From: Pricia antarctica
GTDB lineage: Bacteria > Bacteroidota > Bacteroidia > Flavobacteriales > Flavobacteriaceae
NCBI GenBank assembly: GCA_011050085.1
Contig: DRGL01000075.1
Location: 1 to 64,000 of the forward strand
DNA length: 64,000 nt
Reading direction: 5' to 3'
Both the position numbers and the translations under genes were made by a program. The notes under the pieces are model-generated. The model did not search any database and was not told the DNA's origin. It saw only the letters and a list, made by a program, of their open reading frames with translations. This document shows positions 1 to 9,362 of this stretch, one piece after another (within the stretch, counting starts at the first letter, position 1; each line of letters starts with the position of its first letter).

Positions 1-1089
1 AGGGAATTGGAATATATTTCTGCTGTAATTCCATCTATAGATTCAAAAAAGACATCGACTATTCTTGTGGCCGAAGGTATCGAGCAAAACGTATCCATTC
101 CCGTTCAAATTTTGGATACCATCGCTACGGCAGATAAGAAAATGATCCGAATACTTTTTCCTATCCGAATTAAAGCGAACCAATCCCAATCCTATCAAAT
201 TGAATTTGGGCAAAAAAATGCTGAAGATCAAACCAGAATTTTCAGGTTTTCAAAAGATTCAATGTCCTTGGAAACCGAAGCGTTTAAAGCAAGCTTTTCA
301 ACCGAAAACGACCCCAGGGGTGGTCAAGTTAACGGAATCATCCTAAAAGATTTTAATAGCCAGTTGCTAAAACGTGGTCATATCGCCATGCATTGGGCCC
401 CTAACTTTTCCAAAGCTAATTCCGAAGCTTATTTCAATTTTGAGGACATCCCTTTATCCTCGAAAAATGAGCTATCGGAAGGAAGATATCAAATTGTAAA
501 AAAGCGTTCGGGAACTACCGATAGTGTTCCTGAAATAAATCTTAGGGGTTCATACACTTTTTATAGAGGTCTTCCCTATTTTGAATTTGAATCGACCATA
601 CTTATGAATTCGGATGTAGAACTCGATTTGCTCCGCAATGATGAAATGACGATGGACAGCCTGTTTACCCATGTGGTCTACCAGACCCGGGCGGGAAAAA
701 TCGGCCATCATGAATTGTATACCGAAGCTCTAGCCGTTTTAGAGACATCTCCGATACCCCACGATGCGGCTTTCGTAGCTTTTTATAATTCTGAAAAGGA
801 ATATGGTTTCGGTTCGATACGGATGGAATACGACAACACGACCGAAGCTGGCAGTTCGTCTACTGTACACGAACCCTATACTAAAATTAGTAGGTCAACG
901 GGTAACGGTCGCTATTGGAACAGGGTGCTGACGGACACTATTCATCATTTTCCAAAAGGTAGCCGGTATCATGAGAAGAACGCCTATCTAGTTTTTAGGG
1001 TAGATAAAATATCACCTGAAGCGGAAATACTGTATTACCAGCAGCGACTAAAAAATCCGTTGACCGTAGTTGTGGAGTCTAACAAATAA
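1..1089 (+). CDS. Secreted or envelope protein of unknown family, C-terminal part
   Basis: The reading frame is open from the first base of the window, so the true start lies upstream; the TTG at position 7 is not a convincing start. The 362 visible residues end at a TAA. I do not recognise the family. The composition (alternating beta-strand segments, many aromatic and polar residues, no membrane segment) suggests an all-beta protein, perhaps a beta-sandwich accessory domain of a carbohydrate-active protein. Notable conserved-looking stretches are GHIAMHWAP near residue 125 and STGNGRYWNR near residue 300. The following amidohydrolase begins 22 nt downstream on the same strand. Function is not assigned. 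Confidence 0.75.
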   Translation, partial: RELEYISAVIPSIDSKKTSTILVAEGIEQNVSIPVQILDTIATADKKMIRILFPIRIKANQSQSYQIEFGQKNAEDQTRIFRFSKDSMSLETEAFKASFSTENDPRGGQVNGIILKDFNSQLLKRGHIAMHWAPNFSKANSEAYFNFEDIPLSSKNELSEGRYQIVKKRSGTTDSVPEINLRGSYTFYRGLPYFEFESTILMNSDVELDLLRNDEMTMDSLFTHVVYQTRAGKIGHHELYTEALAVLETSPIPHDAAFVAFYNSEKEYGFGSIRMEYDNTTEAGSSSTVHEPYTKISRSTGNGRYWNRVLTDTIHHFPKGSRYHEKNAYLVFRVDKISPEAEILYYQQRLKNPLTVVVESNK

Positions 1090-1111
1090 GTCGGAAATAA
1101 AGTTTTTTTTT

Positions 1112-2293
1112 ATGGATACCAAACAAAAGATAGCCCAACTCGCCAAAAAATATGCTCCTGATTTTGTTACGATAAGACGTCATCTACACCAAAATCCAGA
1201 ACTTTCTTTCCAAGAAAAAAATACCTGTTCGTACATTAAGAAACAGTTGTTGTCACTCGGCGTCACCGACATAGTATCCGTGGCAGATACCGGACTTTTA
1301 GCGACAATTAAAGGGAAAAGTGATGCTAAATCTATACTGTTGCGATCTGACATGGATGCGCTTCCCATTCAGGAGAAAAACAACATTTCCTACACCTCGC
1401 AAAAGGAGGGAATCATGCATGCTTGTGGTCATGATGTGCATATGGCTTCCCTTTTGTTGTGCGCGAAGATTCTATGTGAACTGAAGGATGATTTAAAGGG
1501 AAACGTGACCCTACTTTTCCAACCGGGCGAAGAAGTTATGCCGGGCGGAGCCAGTCTTGTAATGAAAGAAGAGGTATATAATAATTTAGGACGCCTTCCC
1601 CATATAGGTCAACACGTAAGACCTGACATGCTCGTAGGCAAGGTGGGCTTCCGGTCCGGAAAATTTATGGCGAGTATGGATGAGCTTTTTCTAACCGTAA
1701 AGGGTAAGGGCGGACATGCCGCGATGCCCGAGAATTTTGTTGATCCGGTTCTAATAGCTTCCCACATCATTGTTGCGGCGCAGCAGCTGGTCAGTCGCAT
1801 GGCATCGCCCAAGACGCCTTCTGTGCTGTCTTTCGGTAAGGTAGTTGCCGATGGCGCCATCAATGTAATTCCGGATGAGGTTCATATTGAAGGTACTTTT
1901 CGCACCCTAGATGAAACCTGGCGGAAAGAAGCCTTGCTTAAATTGGAAAAACTAGTTACAGCCATGGCCGAAGGTATGGGGGGTACCTGCGAATTAAAAA
2001 TTAATCATGGATACCCCCATTTGGTCAACGAACCTGATTTGACAGATAGATTGAGGGTAAATGCGCAAAGCTATCTGGGCGAAGAAAATGTAATCGATTT
2101 AGATTCATGGTTGGCTGCCGAAGATTTTGCATATTACTCCCAACAAAACCCTGCCTGTTTCTATATGTTAGGCGTGGGTAACGTGGAAAAGGGAATTACG
2201 TCAGGGCTTCATACACCTACGTTCAACATCGATGAATCCGCTCTAGAAATTGGTGGCGGCCTAATGGCCTGGCTGGCGGTCAATTTTGACTAG
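1112..2293 (+). CDS. M20-family amidohydrolase (N-acyl-amino-acid hydrolase type)
   Basis: A 393-residue cytosolic metallohydrolase of the M20D type (hippurate hydrolase, IAA-amino-acid hydrolase and N-acetyl-amino-acid deacetylase relatives), which cleaves an amide bond to release an amino acid or amine. Visible motifs are LRSDMDALPI near residue 80, HACGHD with Cys105 and His107, QPGEE near residue 138, GGHAAMP in the dimerisation domain and GLHTP near the C-terminus, so all metal-ligand motifs are in place. I chose the ATG at 1112: an upstream GTG in frame at 1070 would overlap the preceding gene and add 14 unrelated residues. Substrate is not predictable. A role in deacetylating an amino sugar is possible from the later neighbourhood but unsupported by motif. 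Confidence 0.9.
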   Translation: MDTKQKIAQLAKKYAPDFVTIRRHLHQNPELSFQEKNTCSYIKKQLLSLGVTDIVSVADTGLLATIKGKSDAKSILLRSDMDALPIQEKNNISYTSQKEGIMHACGHDVHMASLLLCAKILCELKDDLKGNVTLLFQPGEEVMPGGASLVMKEEVYNNLGRLPHIGQHVRPDMLVGKVGFRSGKFMASMDELFLTVKGKGGHAAMPENFVDPVLIASHIIVAAQQLVSRMASPKTPSVLSFGKVVADGAINVIPDEVHIEGTFRTLDETWRKEALLKLEKLVTAMAEGMGGTCELKINHGYPHLVNEPDLTDRLRVNAQSYLGEENVIDLDSWLAAEDFAYYSQQNPACFYMLGVGNVEKGITSGLHTPTFNIDESALEIGGGLMAWLAVNFD

Positions 2294-2476
2294 TTAGACT
2301 ATATTTGGAATATATAACAACGCCAATGTAATCTTTTGGTTTATGTTATTGCCGGTAAACAAAGACGTGTCAAAGGCAAATACCGCGAAACAATCGCCAA
2401 AATAGTGGTACTACAATTGTTTGGAAATTCTTAACTTTAGCTATCGCTAAATGGAGATTTGCTATAAAAAGGATTG

Positions 2477-4834
2477 ATGAGGTACAGGATTATCATTTTT
2501 GCCGTGTTGGCTTTTTTAGTCGGGATTCTTTTTATGTACAAAAAAGGCGTCCTTGATTTTGAGGGTGATGAATATGCCCAACTGAAACTGCCCGAGACGG
2601 TCGATTACAATTTTCACATCAAGCCTATACTTTCCGATAACTGTTACACCTGTCATGGTCCCGATGCCAACAAACGCAAGGCGGGCCTGCGTCTTGACCT
2701 GGAGGCGAACGCGTTCGAAGAGCTTCCCGAAAGTCCGGGTAAGTTCCCGATTGTCCCAATGAATCTCCGAGAAAGTTCGATATACCAGCATATAGTATCC
2801 GACGAAGAGGCCGAGCTGATGCCACCGCCCGATTCAAAATTGGCCCTTAACAACTATGAAAAAAAACTTATCGGAAAATGGATCGAACAGGGGGCCCAAT
2901 TTGAAAAGCATTGGGCCTTCCGGACGCCGGTAAAGTCTGAAATCCCCAAGGTGGAGACCTCCGACCCGAAGTATACTGATTGGGGCGAAAACGAAATAGA
3001 CGGTTTCATCCTTGCAAAGTTGGTGGAAAAGGAGATAGGCCCTTCCGAAAGGGCATCCGATGAGACTTTAATCCGCAGGATAAGCCTTGACCTGACCGGT
3101 CTGCCTCCTTCGCCGAAACAGGTTAAATCGTTGCTCGACGACGGTTCCGAAAAAAACATTGCTAAGATCATAGACGGTTTCTTGGCCTCTTCCGCCTATG
3201 GGGAGCGCATGACCCAGTCTTGGCTCGACGTGGCCCGATATGCCGATTCACATGGCTATCAGGACGATAGCTATCGCACCATGTGGCCCTGGCGCGATTG
3301 GGTGATCCATGCCTTCAACGAGAATATGCCTTATGACAGGTTTTTGACTTGGCAATTGGCGGGAGACCTGCTGCCCGATGCGAACAAAGAGCAGATCCTG
3401 GCGACGGGTTTCAACAGAAACCATCCGATTACCCAGGAAGGCGGTGTGATACAGGAAGAATACCGTACCAATTACGTTCTTGATCGGACCAATACCCTGG
3501 GCAAGGGCATTCTAGGCATTACCCTGGAATGTGCTCGTTGCCACGACCATAAATACGATGCCATAACCCAAAGGAACTATTTCGAGATGTTCTCCTTTTT
3601 CGATCAGGTCGATGAAAAAGGCCTGCAAATGGATGCAGTACAGGCCAAGAACCAGAAATTCTACGCCGACCCGCCCTATATGAGCATTTCGGAAAAGGAG
3701 ACCGAGGGCGTACTCTCTTTTGTAAATCTGAAGAAAGGGGAGAACATAAACGTTATGGTAATGAACGATTCCGCGCCTAGGTCGACCCGTATATTGAACC
3801 GCGGAGAATACGACCAGCCGACGGATTCCGTGCATCCCGGTACCCCGACCACTATTTTTGCGTTTTCGGACAAACTTCCCAAAAACCGATTGGGGCTCGC
3901 CCAATGGCTGACCGACCCCGAAAACCCCCTGACCGCTCGGGTCTATGTCAACCGGATCTGGGCCATGCTCTTTGGAAGGGGCATAGTGGAAACCTCCGAG
4001 GATTTCGGTGTTCAGGGCAGCCTGCCCACCCATCCCGAACTGCTCGACTGGCTGGCAGTGGACTTTATGGAACATGATTGGGACATCAAATATCTACTAA
4101 AGAAAATTATGCTTTCGGCGACCTATCAGCAGAGATCGATTATGCGTCCTGAACTCGAAAGGGCCGATCCCGAGAACAGATTGCTTGCCAGGGCACCACG
4201 CTTTCGTATGAGCGGGGAGATGATACGGGACTATATCCTTACCACCAGCGGCCTGCTCAATACCGAGGTCGGCGGGCCCAGTGTCAGACCCTACCAGCCC
4301 GACGGACTATGGGAGGAGACCAATGCAGGTGCGGACCGCGGCATCCTGACCCAATATGTGACCGATACGGGCAACGATCTGTATCGCCGGTCGCTATATA
4401 CCTTTTGGAAGCGCACCCTCCCGCCCCCGAACATGACTATTTTCGACGCGCCCACACGGGATTTCTCGGAAGTGCGCCGCCAGAAAACGAACACGCCGCT
4501 TCAGGCCCTTGTGCTACAGAACGACGTACAGGTCCTGGAGGCGGCACGTGTAATGTCACAAGATATGCTCGAAGAGCTGCCCGACAATCCGAATTTGGTC
4601 AACGATGTATTCCAGCGCATACTGATGCGCAGGCCAAAACAGGAAGAACTGTTGACGCTCGACCGCTATTACCATAATGCCGTCGATTTGTACCAAAAAA
4701 ATGTTGAGGATGCCCAAAAACTGGTCGCGATTGGAGAGTACGAGCAACGTGACACCGACCTTGCCAAGACCGCTGCCCTCATGCTGACGGTACAGGTCAT
4801 CTACAATCTGGATGAAACTATTACTAAGGAATAA
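2477..4834 (+). CDS. PSCyt1-DUF1549-DUF1553 (PSD1) cytochrome-like protein
   Basis: A 785-residue envelope protein starting with one membrane anchor (residues about 5-22). A cytochrome-c-like PSCyt1 domain follows, with a haem motif C56-Y-T-C59-H60, then a DUF1549 domain (about residues 160-370, motifs DLTGLPPSP and DVARYADSHGY) and a C-terminal DUF1553/PSD1 domain (about 460-760, motif LTARVYVNRIW). This architecture is typical of Planctomycetes and Verrucomicrobia, where it almost always pairs with a DUF1501 protein, as here 3 nt downstream. The biochemical role is not established; a redox or hydrolytic part in polysaccharide processing is often inferred. The ATG at 2477 follows AAAAGGA and is preferred over the TTG one codon earlier. 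The G+C-rich codon use of this gene and the next stands out from the AT-rich neighbours. Confidence 0.9.
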   Translation: MRYRIIIFAVLAFLVGILFMYKKGVLDFEGDEYAQLKLPETVDYNFHIKPILSDNCYTCHGPDANKRKAGLRLDLEANAFEELPESPGKFPIVPMNLRESSIYQHIVSDEEAELMPPPDSKLALNNYEKKLIGKWIEQGAQFEKHWAFRTPVKSEIPKVETSDPKYTDWGENEIDGFILAKLVEKEIGPSERASDETLIRRISLDLTGLPPSPKQVKSLLDDGSEKNIAKIIDGFLASSAYGERMTQSWLDVARYADSHGYQDDSYRTMWPWRDWVIHAFNENMPYDRFLTWQLAGDLLPDANKEQILATGFNRNHPITQEGGVIQEEYRTNYVLDRTNTLGKGILGITLECARCHDHKYDAITQRNYFEMFSFFDQVDEKGLQMDAVQAKNQKFYADPPYMSISEKETEGVLSFVNLKKGENINVMVMNDSAPRSTRILNRGEYDQPTDSVHPGTPTTIFAFSDKLPKNRLGLAQWLTDPENPLTARVYVNRIWAMLFGRGIVETSEDFGVQGSLPTHPELLDWLAVDFMEHDWDIKYLLKKIMLSATYQQRSIMRPELERADPENRLLARAPRFRMSGEMIRDYILTTSGLLNTEVGGPSVRPYQPDGLWEETNAGADRGILTQYVTDTGNDLYRRSLYTFWKRTLPPPNMTIFDAPTRDFSEVRRQKTNTPLQALVLQNDVQVLEAARVMSQDMLEELPDNPNLVNDVFQRILMRRPKQEELLTLDRYYHNAVDLYQKNVEDAQKLVAIGEYEQRDTDLAKTAALMLTVQVIYNLDETITKE

Positions 4835-4837
4835 GCT

Positions 4838-6319
4838 ATGAACCACCACCACCACGAAACGAACGAAAGCACCAATAAGGATGAAAGTCCGTTGAAAGTC
4901 AACCGCCGCCATTTCTTCTCACAGTTGAGCGTGGGCATCGGTTCGTTGGCGCTAGGTTCGCTGTTAATACCGGACCTGTTCAAAGGAGAGACCGATGCCT
5001 TGGCGAGCCAACCTTTGGGCATTCCGCATTTTGCCCCCAAAGCGAAACGTGTGATCTATCTGTTTCAGGCCGGCGCACCGTCACAATTAGAGACCTTCGA
5101 TTATAAGCCTATGCTAAGGAAGCGTATGGGAGAGGACCTGCCCGAATCGATTCGCAACGGACAGCGCCTGACGGGCATGACCGCCGACCAGGATAAGTTT
5201 CCGCTGATGCCGCCGGCCGTCAACTTTAAACAACACGGCAGCAATGGTACCTGGATCAGTGACTTTTTTCCCCATATCGCCAAGATTGCGGACGAAATTA
5301 CCGTAATACGCAGCATGCATACGGAGGCCATCAACCACGACCCCGCCATCACCTTTTTCCAGACCGGTAGCCAGCAATCGGGCCGGCCAAGCATGGGCTC
5401 CTGGATGAGCTATGGCCTTGGCAGCGAGAACAAGAACCTGCCCTCGTTCGTTGTTTTGACCTCGCGCGGCAAGGGCAACAGTCAAGGGCTGTATTCCAAG
5501 TTATGGTCAAGCGGATTTTTGGACTCCAAACATCAGGGCGTGCTTATGCGGTCGGGGAAGGACCCCGTGCTCTATCTTAACGATCCCGACGGTATTTCCC
5601 GCTCCGAAAAGCGCGATCTGCTGAACGAGGTCTCGGCGCTCAATAAATTGCACCATGTCGATACCGGCGATGATGAAATCGAATCGCGTATCGCACAATA
5701 CGAAATGGCCTACCGCATGCAGATGTCGGTTCCCGACGTGATGGACATCTCGAAGGAACCGGATTCCATAATCAAGCTATATGGCGAGGATTGCCAAGTG
5801 CCCGGTACCTATGCGGCCAATGCCCTACAGGCAAGACTGCTCGCCGAAAACGGGGTACGTTTTATCCAATTGTACCATCAGGGCTGGGACCAGCACGGCA
5901 ATCTACCGAACGAAATGGCAGGCCAGGCCAAGGATGTAGATCAGGCCTCTGCCGCTCTGGTCATGGACCTCAAGCAGCGCGGTATGCTTGACGATACATT
6001 GGTCATCTGGGGCGGAGAGTTCGGTAGGGGCAGCTACTGCCAAGGGAATTTCGATACGGCCAATTATGGCCGTGACCATCACCCAAGGGCCTTCAGTATC
6101 TGGATGGCCGGTGGCGGCATCAAGCCTGGGCTCAATTATGGCCAGACCGATGAGTTCGGATACAACGTGGTCGAAAATCCGGTACATATCAACGATTTTC
6201 ATGCCACATTGATGCATTTGTTGGGCCTCGATCACGAACAGTTGACCTATAAATACCAAGGTCGACGATTTCGGCTGACTGATGTAGCGGGAACTGTCGT
6301 GAAAGATCTTTTGGCTTGA
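4838..6319 (+). CDS. DUF1501 family exported protein
   Basis: A 493-residue protein of the DUF1501 family, related to the alkaline phosphatase/sulfatase fold. The N-terminus carries a Tat-like signal, NRRHFFSQLSVGIGSLALG, at about residues 21-40. Family motifs visible are FQAGAPSQLETFDYKP (about 75-90), MHTEAINHDP (about 160), the GWDQHG motif near residue 350 and WGGEFGR near residue 390. It lies 3 nt after the PSD1 gene with AAGGA just upstream of its ATG, so the two are translationally linked. In this family the catalytic nucleophile of true sulfatases is not conserved and the function is unknown. The tight pairing with a PSCyt1/DUF1549/DUF1553 protein is the well-known context for the family. 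Confidence 0.92.
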   Translation: MNHHHHETNESTNKDESPLKVNRRHFFSQLSVGIGSLALGSLLIPDLFKGETDALASQPLGIPHFAPKAKRVIYLFQAGAPSQLETFDYKPMLRKRMGEDLPESIRNGQRLTGMTADQDKFPLMPPAVNFKQHGSNGTWISDFFPHIAKIADEITVIRSMHTEAINHDPAITFFQTGSQQSGRPSMGSWMSYGLGSENKNLPSFVVLTSRGKGNSQGLYSKLWSSGFLDSKHQGVLMRSGKDPVLYLNDPDGISRSEKRDLLNEVSALNKLHHVDTGDDEIESRIAQYEMAYRMQMSVPDVMDISKEPDSIIKLYGEDCQVPGTYAANALQARLLAENGVRFIQLYHQGWDQHGNLPNEMAGQAKDVDQASAALVMDLKQRGMLDDTLVIWGGEFGRGSYCQGNFDTANYGRDHHPRAFSIWMAGGGIKPGLNYGQTDEFGYNVVENPVHINDFHATLMHLLGLDHEQLTYKYQGRRFRLTDVAGTVVKDLLA

Positions 6320-6353
6320 ATCGTTATTACTCAAATCTTTTCTAACCTGAATA

Positions 6354-7784
6354 ATGAACACTATTAAAAATCGCTGGGTCGACTATTTCGTTTTAGGGCT
6401 CTCCATTTTCCTGATTTTTTGCCTGTTGTTCGAGTCCTATATTGTGCTTCCGAATTTGGTCTCTTGGTTAGGGCGATTTCACCCATTAATACTCCATTTT
6501 CCCATTGTGTTGTTATTGATTGCCATATTTCTGGGACTCACTGGTAAAAGGATTCCCGAAGTATTGCTGTCCGTCGCGGTACTGTCCGCCCTGATTACTG
6601 CGATTCTAGGATTTTTTCTGGGTATGGGCGTTCCGGTCAAGGGTGACCTTCTTTTTTGGCACCAATGGCTGGGCGCGGGTACTGCCTTGATTGCGGCGTT
6701 TTGGTACCTATTGAACAGAAGCAATTTAGGACAAATGTATTATACCAAAGCATTTCAGATTCTGCTGCTGGGCTTAATCTTATTTACGGGCCATTATGGC
6801 GGCATGCTCACCCACGGTGAAGAATTCCTATCGCTTCCCACCGAAGAACCGATGGACAAAATTCCAGAAAACCCTTTGGTCTATCAAGATGTGGTCAATC
6901 GTATTTTAGATGATAAGTGCATTGCTTGCCACAATGCCAACAAACAAAAAGGCGAATTGCTGATGACCAGTTTTGATCAATTGATCAAAGGAGGGGAGAA
7001 CGGCCCCATTCTGGTGGTTGGGAAGCCTGATGAGAGCGAAATGATCAAAAGAATTCATCTTCCATTAGAAGATGAAAACCATATGCCCCCGGAAGGTAAA
7101 ACCCCTTTAGACCAAATTGAAATCGCTATTTTAGAGGAATGGATTCTACTTGGCGCATCTCATACAGTCCGTCTCAACGAGCTGCCCAAATCAGAGCGTT
7201 TGGTTAGTCTTATATCAACTATGATGATACCTAATGAAGCCGAAAAATGGGCTAAGTTTCCACAAGTGGCGGATAGCACTTTGCAACATATAGCTTCCGA
7301 TTACTTGAGTATTTCGCGGATTGCCAGCAACTCACAAGCCTTGAGCGTAGTTTTTTTTCCACCACCGGAATATAATCCTAAAACAATAGACAATCTCAAA
7401 CGGGTCGCGAAAAATATTGTGGAACTTGATGTAAGTGGACTTCCCATAGGTATTGCCGAAATTGAAGCCATATCCACTTTAACCCATCTAGAGCGTTTGG
7501 AGCTTGATAAAACCCCTATCGATGATGCTGGGCTGCAAAAATTATCGTCCCTAAAACAATTGAAGCTCCTTAAGCTATACGATACAGGCATTACAGATCA
7601 AAGTATGGCTACGTTTTCAAAATTACCAAACCTAAAAAACCTATATCTATATAAAACCGATGTCTCACAAGAAGCAATAGTAAGACTCAAAAAAGAAAGA
7701 CCTAATCTTGTTATAAATGACGGAATAGATACCGATATTGAAGCATTTTTCGTTTCGACGGATTCAATACAGGTGACAAAATAA
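6354..7784 (+). CDS. Membrane c-type cytochrome with DUF2231, PSCyt1 and leucine-rich repeats
   Basis: A 476-residue fusion. Four or five hydrophobic segments (residues about 12-30, 48-65, 72-92, 98-115, 125-145) form a DUF2231-like membrane domain. Then a single PSCyt1 haem domain with C189-I-A-C-H193 and the family motif HMPPEGKTPL near 245, and finally about three leucine-rich repeats (residues about 360-445, for example LTHLERLELDKTPIDDAGL). The haem domain would face the periplasm. It follows the DUF1501 gene by 34 nt and is probably its operon partner. The LRR tail suggests a protein-protein contact; no enzymatic function is assigned. Equivalent fusions are known in Planctomycetes and in some marine Bacteroidota. 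Confidence 0.85.
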   Translation: MNTIKNRWVDYFVLGLSIFLIFCLLFESYIVLPNLVSWLGRFHPLILHFPIVLLLIAIFLGLTGKRIPEVLLSVAVLSALITAILGFFLGMGVPVKGDLLFWHQWLGAGTALIAAFWYLLNRSNLGQMYYTKAFQILLLGLILFTGHYGGMLTHGEEFLSLPTEEPMDKIPENPLVYQDVVNRILDDKCIACHNANKQKGELLMTSFDQLIKGGENGPILVVGKPDESEMIKRIHLPLEDENHMPPEGKTPLDQIEIAILEEWILLGASHTVRLNELPKSERLVSLISTMMIPNEAEKWAKFPQVADSTLQHIASDYLSISRIASNSQALSVVFFPPPEYNPKTIDNLKRVAKNIVELDVSGLPIGIAEIEAISTLTHLERLELDKTPIDDAGLQKLSSLKQLKLLKLYDTGITDQSMATFSKLPNLKNLYLYKTDVSQEAIVRLKKERPNLVINDGIDTDIEAFFVSTDSIQVTK

Positions 7785-7911
7785 GGATGCTAGTAAAATT
7801 TAGTTTTTCCCAACAATTCATAAAGTCTCAAACTTAAGCTACTAAAAAGAATTATTATTCATATTTTAAGCGCTGGAATAATCGAATTACCATAAATATA
7901 ATCCATCACAT

Positions 7912-9264
7912 ATGAAATCATCAAAAAAATCATCCTCAAGAAGGTCCTTTATTAAGAAGACTGCGGTCGCCGGAACGGGCATCATTGCTGCACCTACCAT
8001 TGTTTCGGCCAGCGTTTTTGGCGCCAATGACCGTATCAATGCAGCCGTATTGGGTATCAACGGACGAGGCAAAAACCATATCTCTAGCCTGATGGAGCTC
8101 GAAAATGTGCGCGTCGCCACCTTGTGCGATCCCGACATGAACCTCTTAAAGAAGGGAATGACGGATTTCAGGGAGAAATATGATAAAAAGGTAAATGTTG
8201 AGCAAGATCTTCGCCAAGTCTTTGATGACAAGGATATCGATGTGGTCAGCATTGCAACACCGAACCACTGGCACGCACTTTCGGTTATCTGGGCCTGCCA
8301 AGCGGGCAAGGATGTTTACGTAGAGAAACCTGGTTCCCATAATATTTGGGAAGGGCGAAAGATGATCGAGGCCGCCACTAAATACGATCGTATCGTACAG
8401 CATGGGGTACAGTTACGAAGCTCACCCGCCGTCAACGAGGCAATCGGGCTATTGCGCGATGGGTATATCGGAAACGTGTATATGGCACGCGGTCTGGTCT
8501 TTCGATGGAGGCCGAGCATTGGGGACAAGGGAACCTCCCCCGTACCCGAGGGCATAGATTATGACCTTTGGACCGGCCCTGCACAAAAGCGGCCTTTCAC
8601 GGAGAATCTGGTACATTATAACTGGCACTGGCATTGGGACTATGGAAACGGTGATGTTGGAAATCAAGGCATTCACGAGACCGATCTTTGCATGTGGGGC
8701 CTTGATGTGGGTCTGCCCACCCAAATAACTTCTATGGGCGGTAAATATCTTTGGGACGATGCCAAGGAGACCCCGGAAGTGCTAACTTCTATCTACAATT
8801 ATCCCGAAGAGAACAAAATAATTCAGTTCGAGGTACGCCCATGGTGTACCAATACGGAACAGGATGTCACCGTTGGCAATATTTTCTATGGTGATAAGGG
8901 CATTCTAGCCGTAGATGGATATGATTCATACAAAACTTATATGGGCCAAGACCGTACTCCAGGGAAATCCGGTTCAGATGGCGGGGAATCCGCTTCAGGA
9001 ATGGATCGTGGCGCTGGTGGTACCACTGGACATTTTGCCAATTTTATAGAGGCCGTTCGCAAACATGACAAATCGATATTGAACGGTCCCGTTGAAACGG
9101 CCCACCTATCATCGGGTCTGGCACATTTAGGGAATATCGCCTACAGAACCGGAAAGGTGCTGGAATTCGACCCCAAGGCGGAGAAATTTGTAAACAATCC
9201 AGAAGCGGATAAAATGCTGACACGGGAATATCGACCAGGATTCGAGGTCCCGCAAAACGTCTAA
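7912..9264 (+). CDS. Exported Gfo/Idh/MocA-family oxidoreductase
   Basis: A 450-residue NAD(P)-dependent oxidoreductase with an N-terminal Tat-type signal: the RRSFIKK motif sits at residues 10-16, followed by a hydrophobic stretch ending near residue 40. The Rossmann domain shows VLGINGRGKNH (about 47-57), and the family EKP motif appears as VEKPGSHN near residue 142. The C-terminal alpha/beta domain includes GNQGIHETDLCMWGLD near 250. Exported members of this family often act on sugars, including NAD-dependent glycosidase-like reactions, with a tightly bound cofactor. The substrate is unknown. It stands 127 nt after the cytochrome gene and is followed by a strong palindrome that probably ends the transcript. 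Confidence 0.92.
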   Translation: MKSSKKSSSRRSFIKKTAVAGTGIIAAPTIVSASVFGANDRINAAVLGINGRGKNHISSLMELENVRVATLCDPDMNLLKKGMTDFREKYDKKVNVEQDLRQVFDDKDIDVVSIATPNHWHALSVIWACQAGKDVYVEKPGSHNIWEGRKMIEAATKYDRIVQHGVQLRSSPAVNEAIGLLRDGYIGNVYMARGLVFRWRPSIGDKGTSPVPEGIDYDLWTGPAQKRPFTENLVHYNWHWHWDYGNGDVGNQGIHETDLCMWGLDVGLPTQITSMGGKYLWDDAKETPEVLTSIYNYPEENKIIQFEVRPWCTNTEQDVTVGNIFYGDKGILAVDGYDSYKTYMGQDRTPGKSGSDGGESASGMDRGAGGTTGHFANFIEAVRKHDKSILNGPVETAHLSSGLAHLGNIAYRTGKVLEFDPKAEKFVNNPEADKMLTREYRPGFEVPQNV

Positions 9265-9289
9265 ACGCCCATCTTTATTTTTCATCCAA

Positions 9290-9323
9290 AAGCTGAGATG
9301 ATTTTATAAAATCATCTCAGCTT
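9290..9323. terminator. Perfect 17-bp palindrome, probable bidirectional transcript end
   Basis: AAGCTGAGATGATTTTA is followed directly by its exact reverse complement, 26 nt after the stop of the oxidoreductase gene. RNA of either strand could form a long hairpin with an AU-rich apex. There is no T-run on the plus strand, so it may act as a stabilising 3' end or a factor-assisted terminator rather than a textbook intrinsic one. Confidence 0.65.
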
Positions 9324-9362
9324 CAAGGTTGAAGAAAATCCATCCCAGTAAATCAAAAAAAT

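Noticed and set aside
3512-4075. A long minus-strand frame inside the PSD1 gene
   Set aside because: It is a shadow frame in a G+C-rich coding region with no start context or recognisable motifs; the plus-strand product has clear domain motifs.
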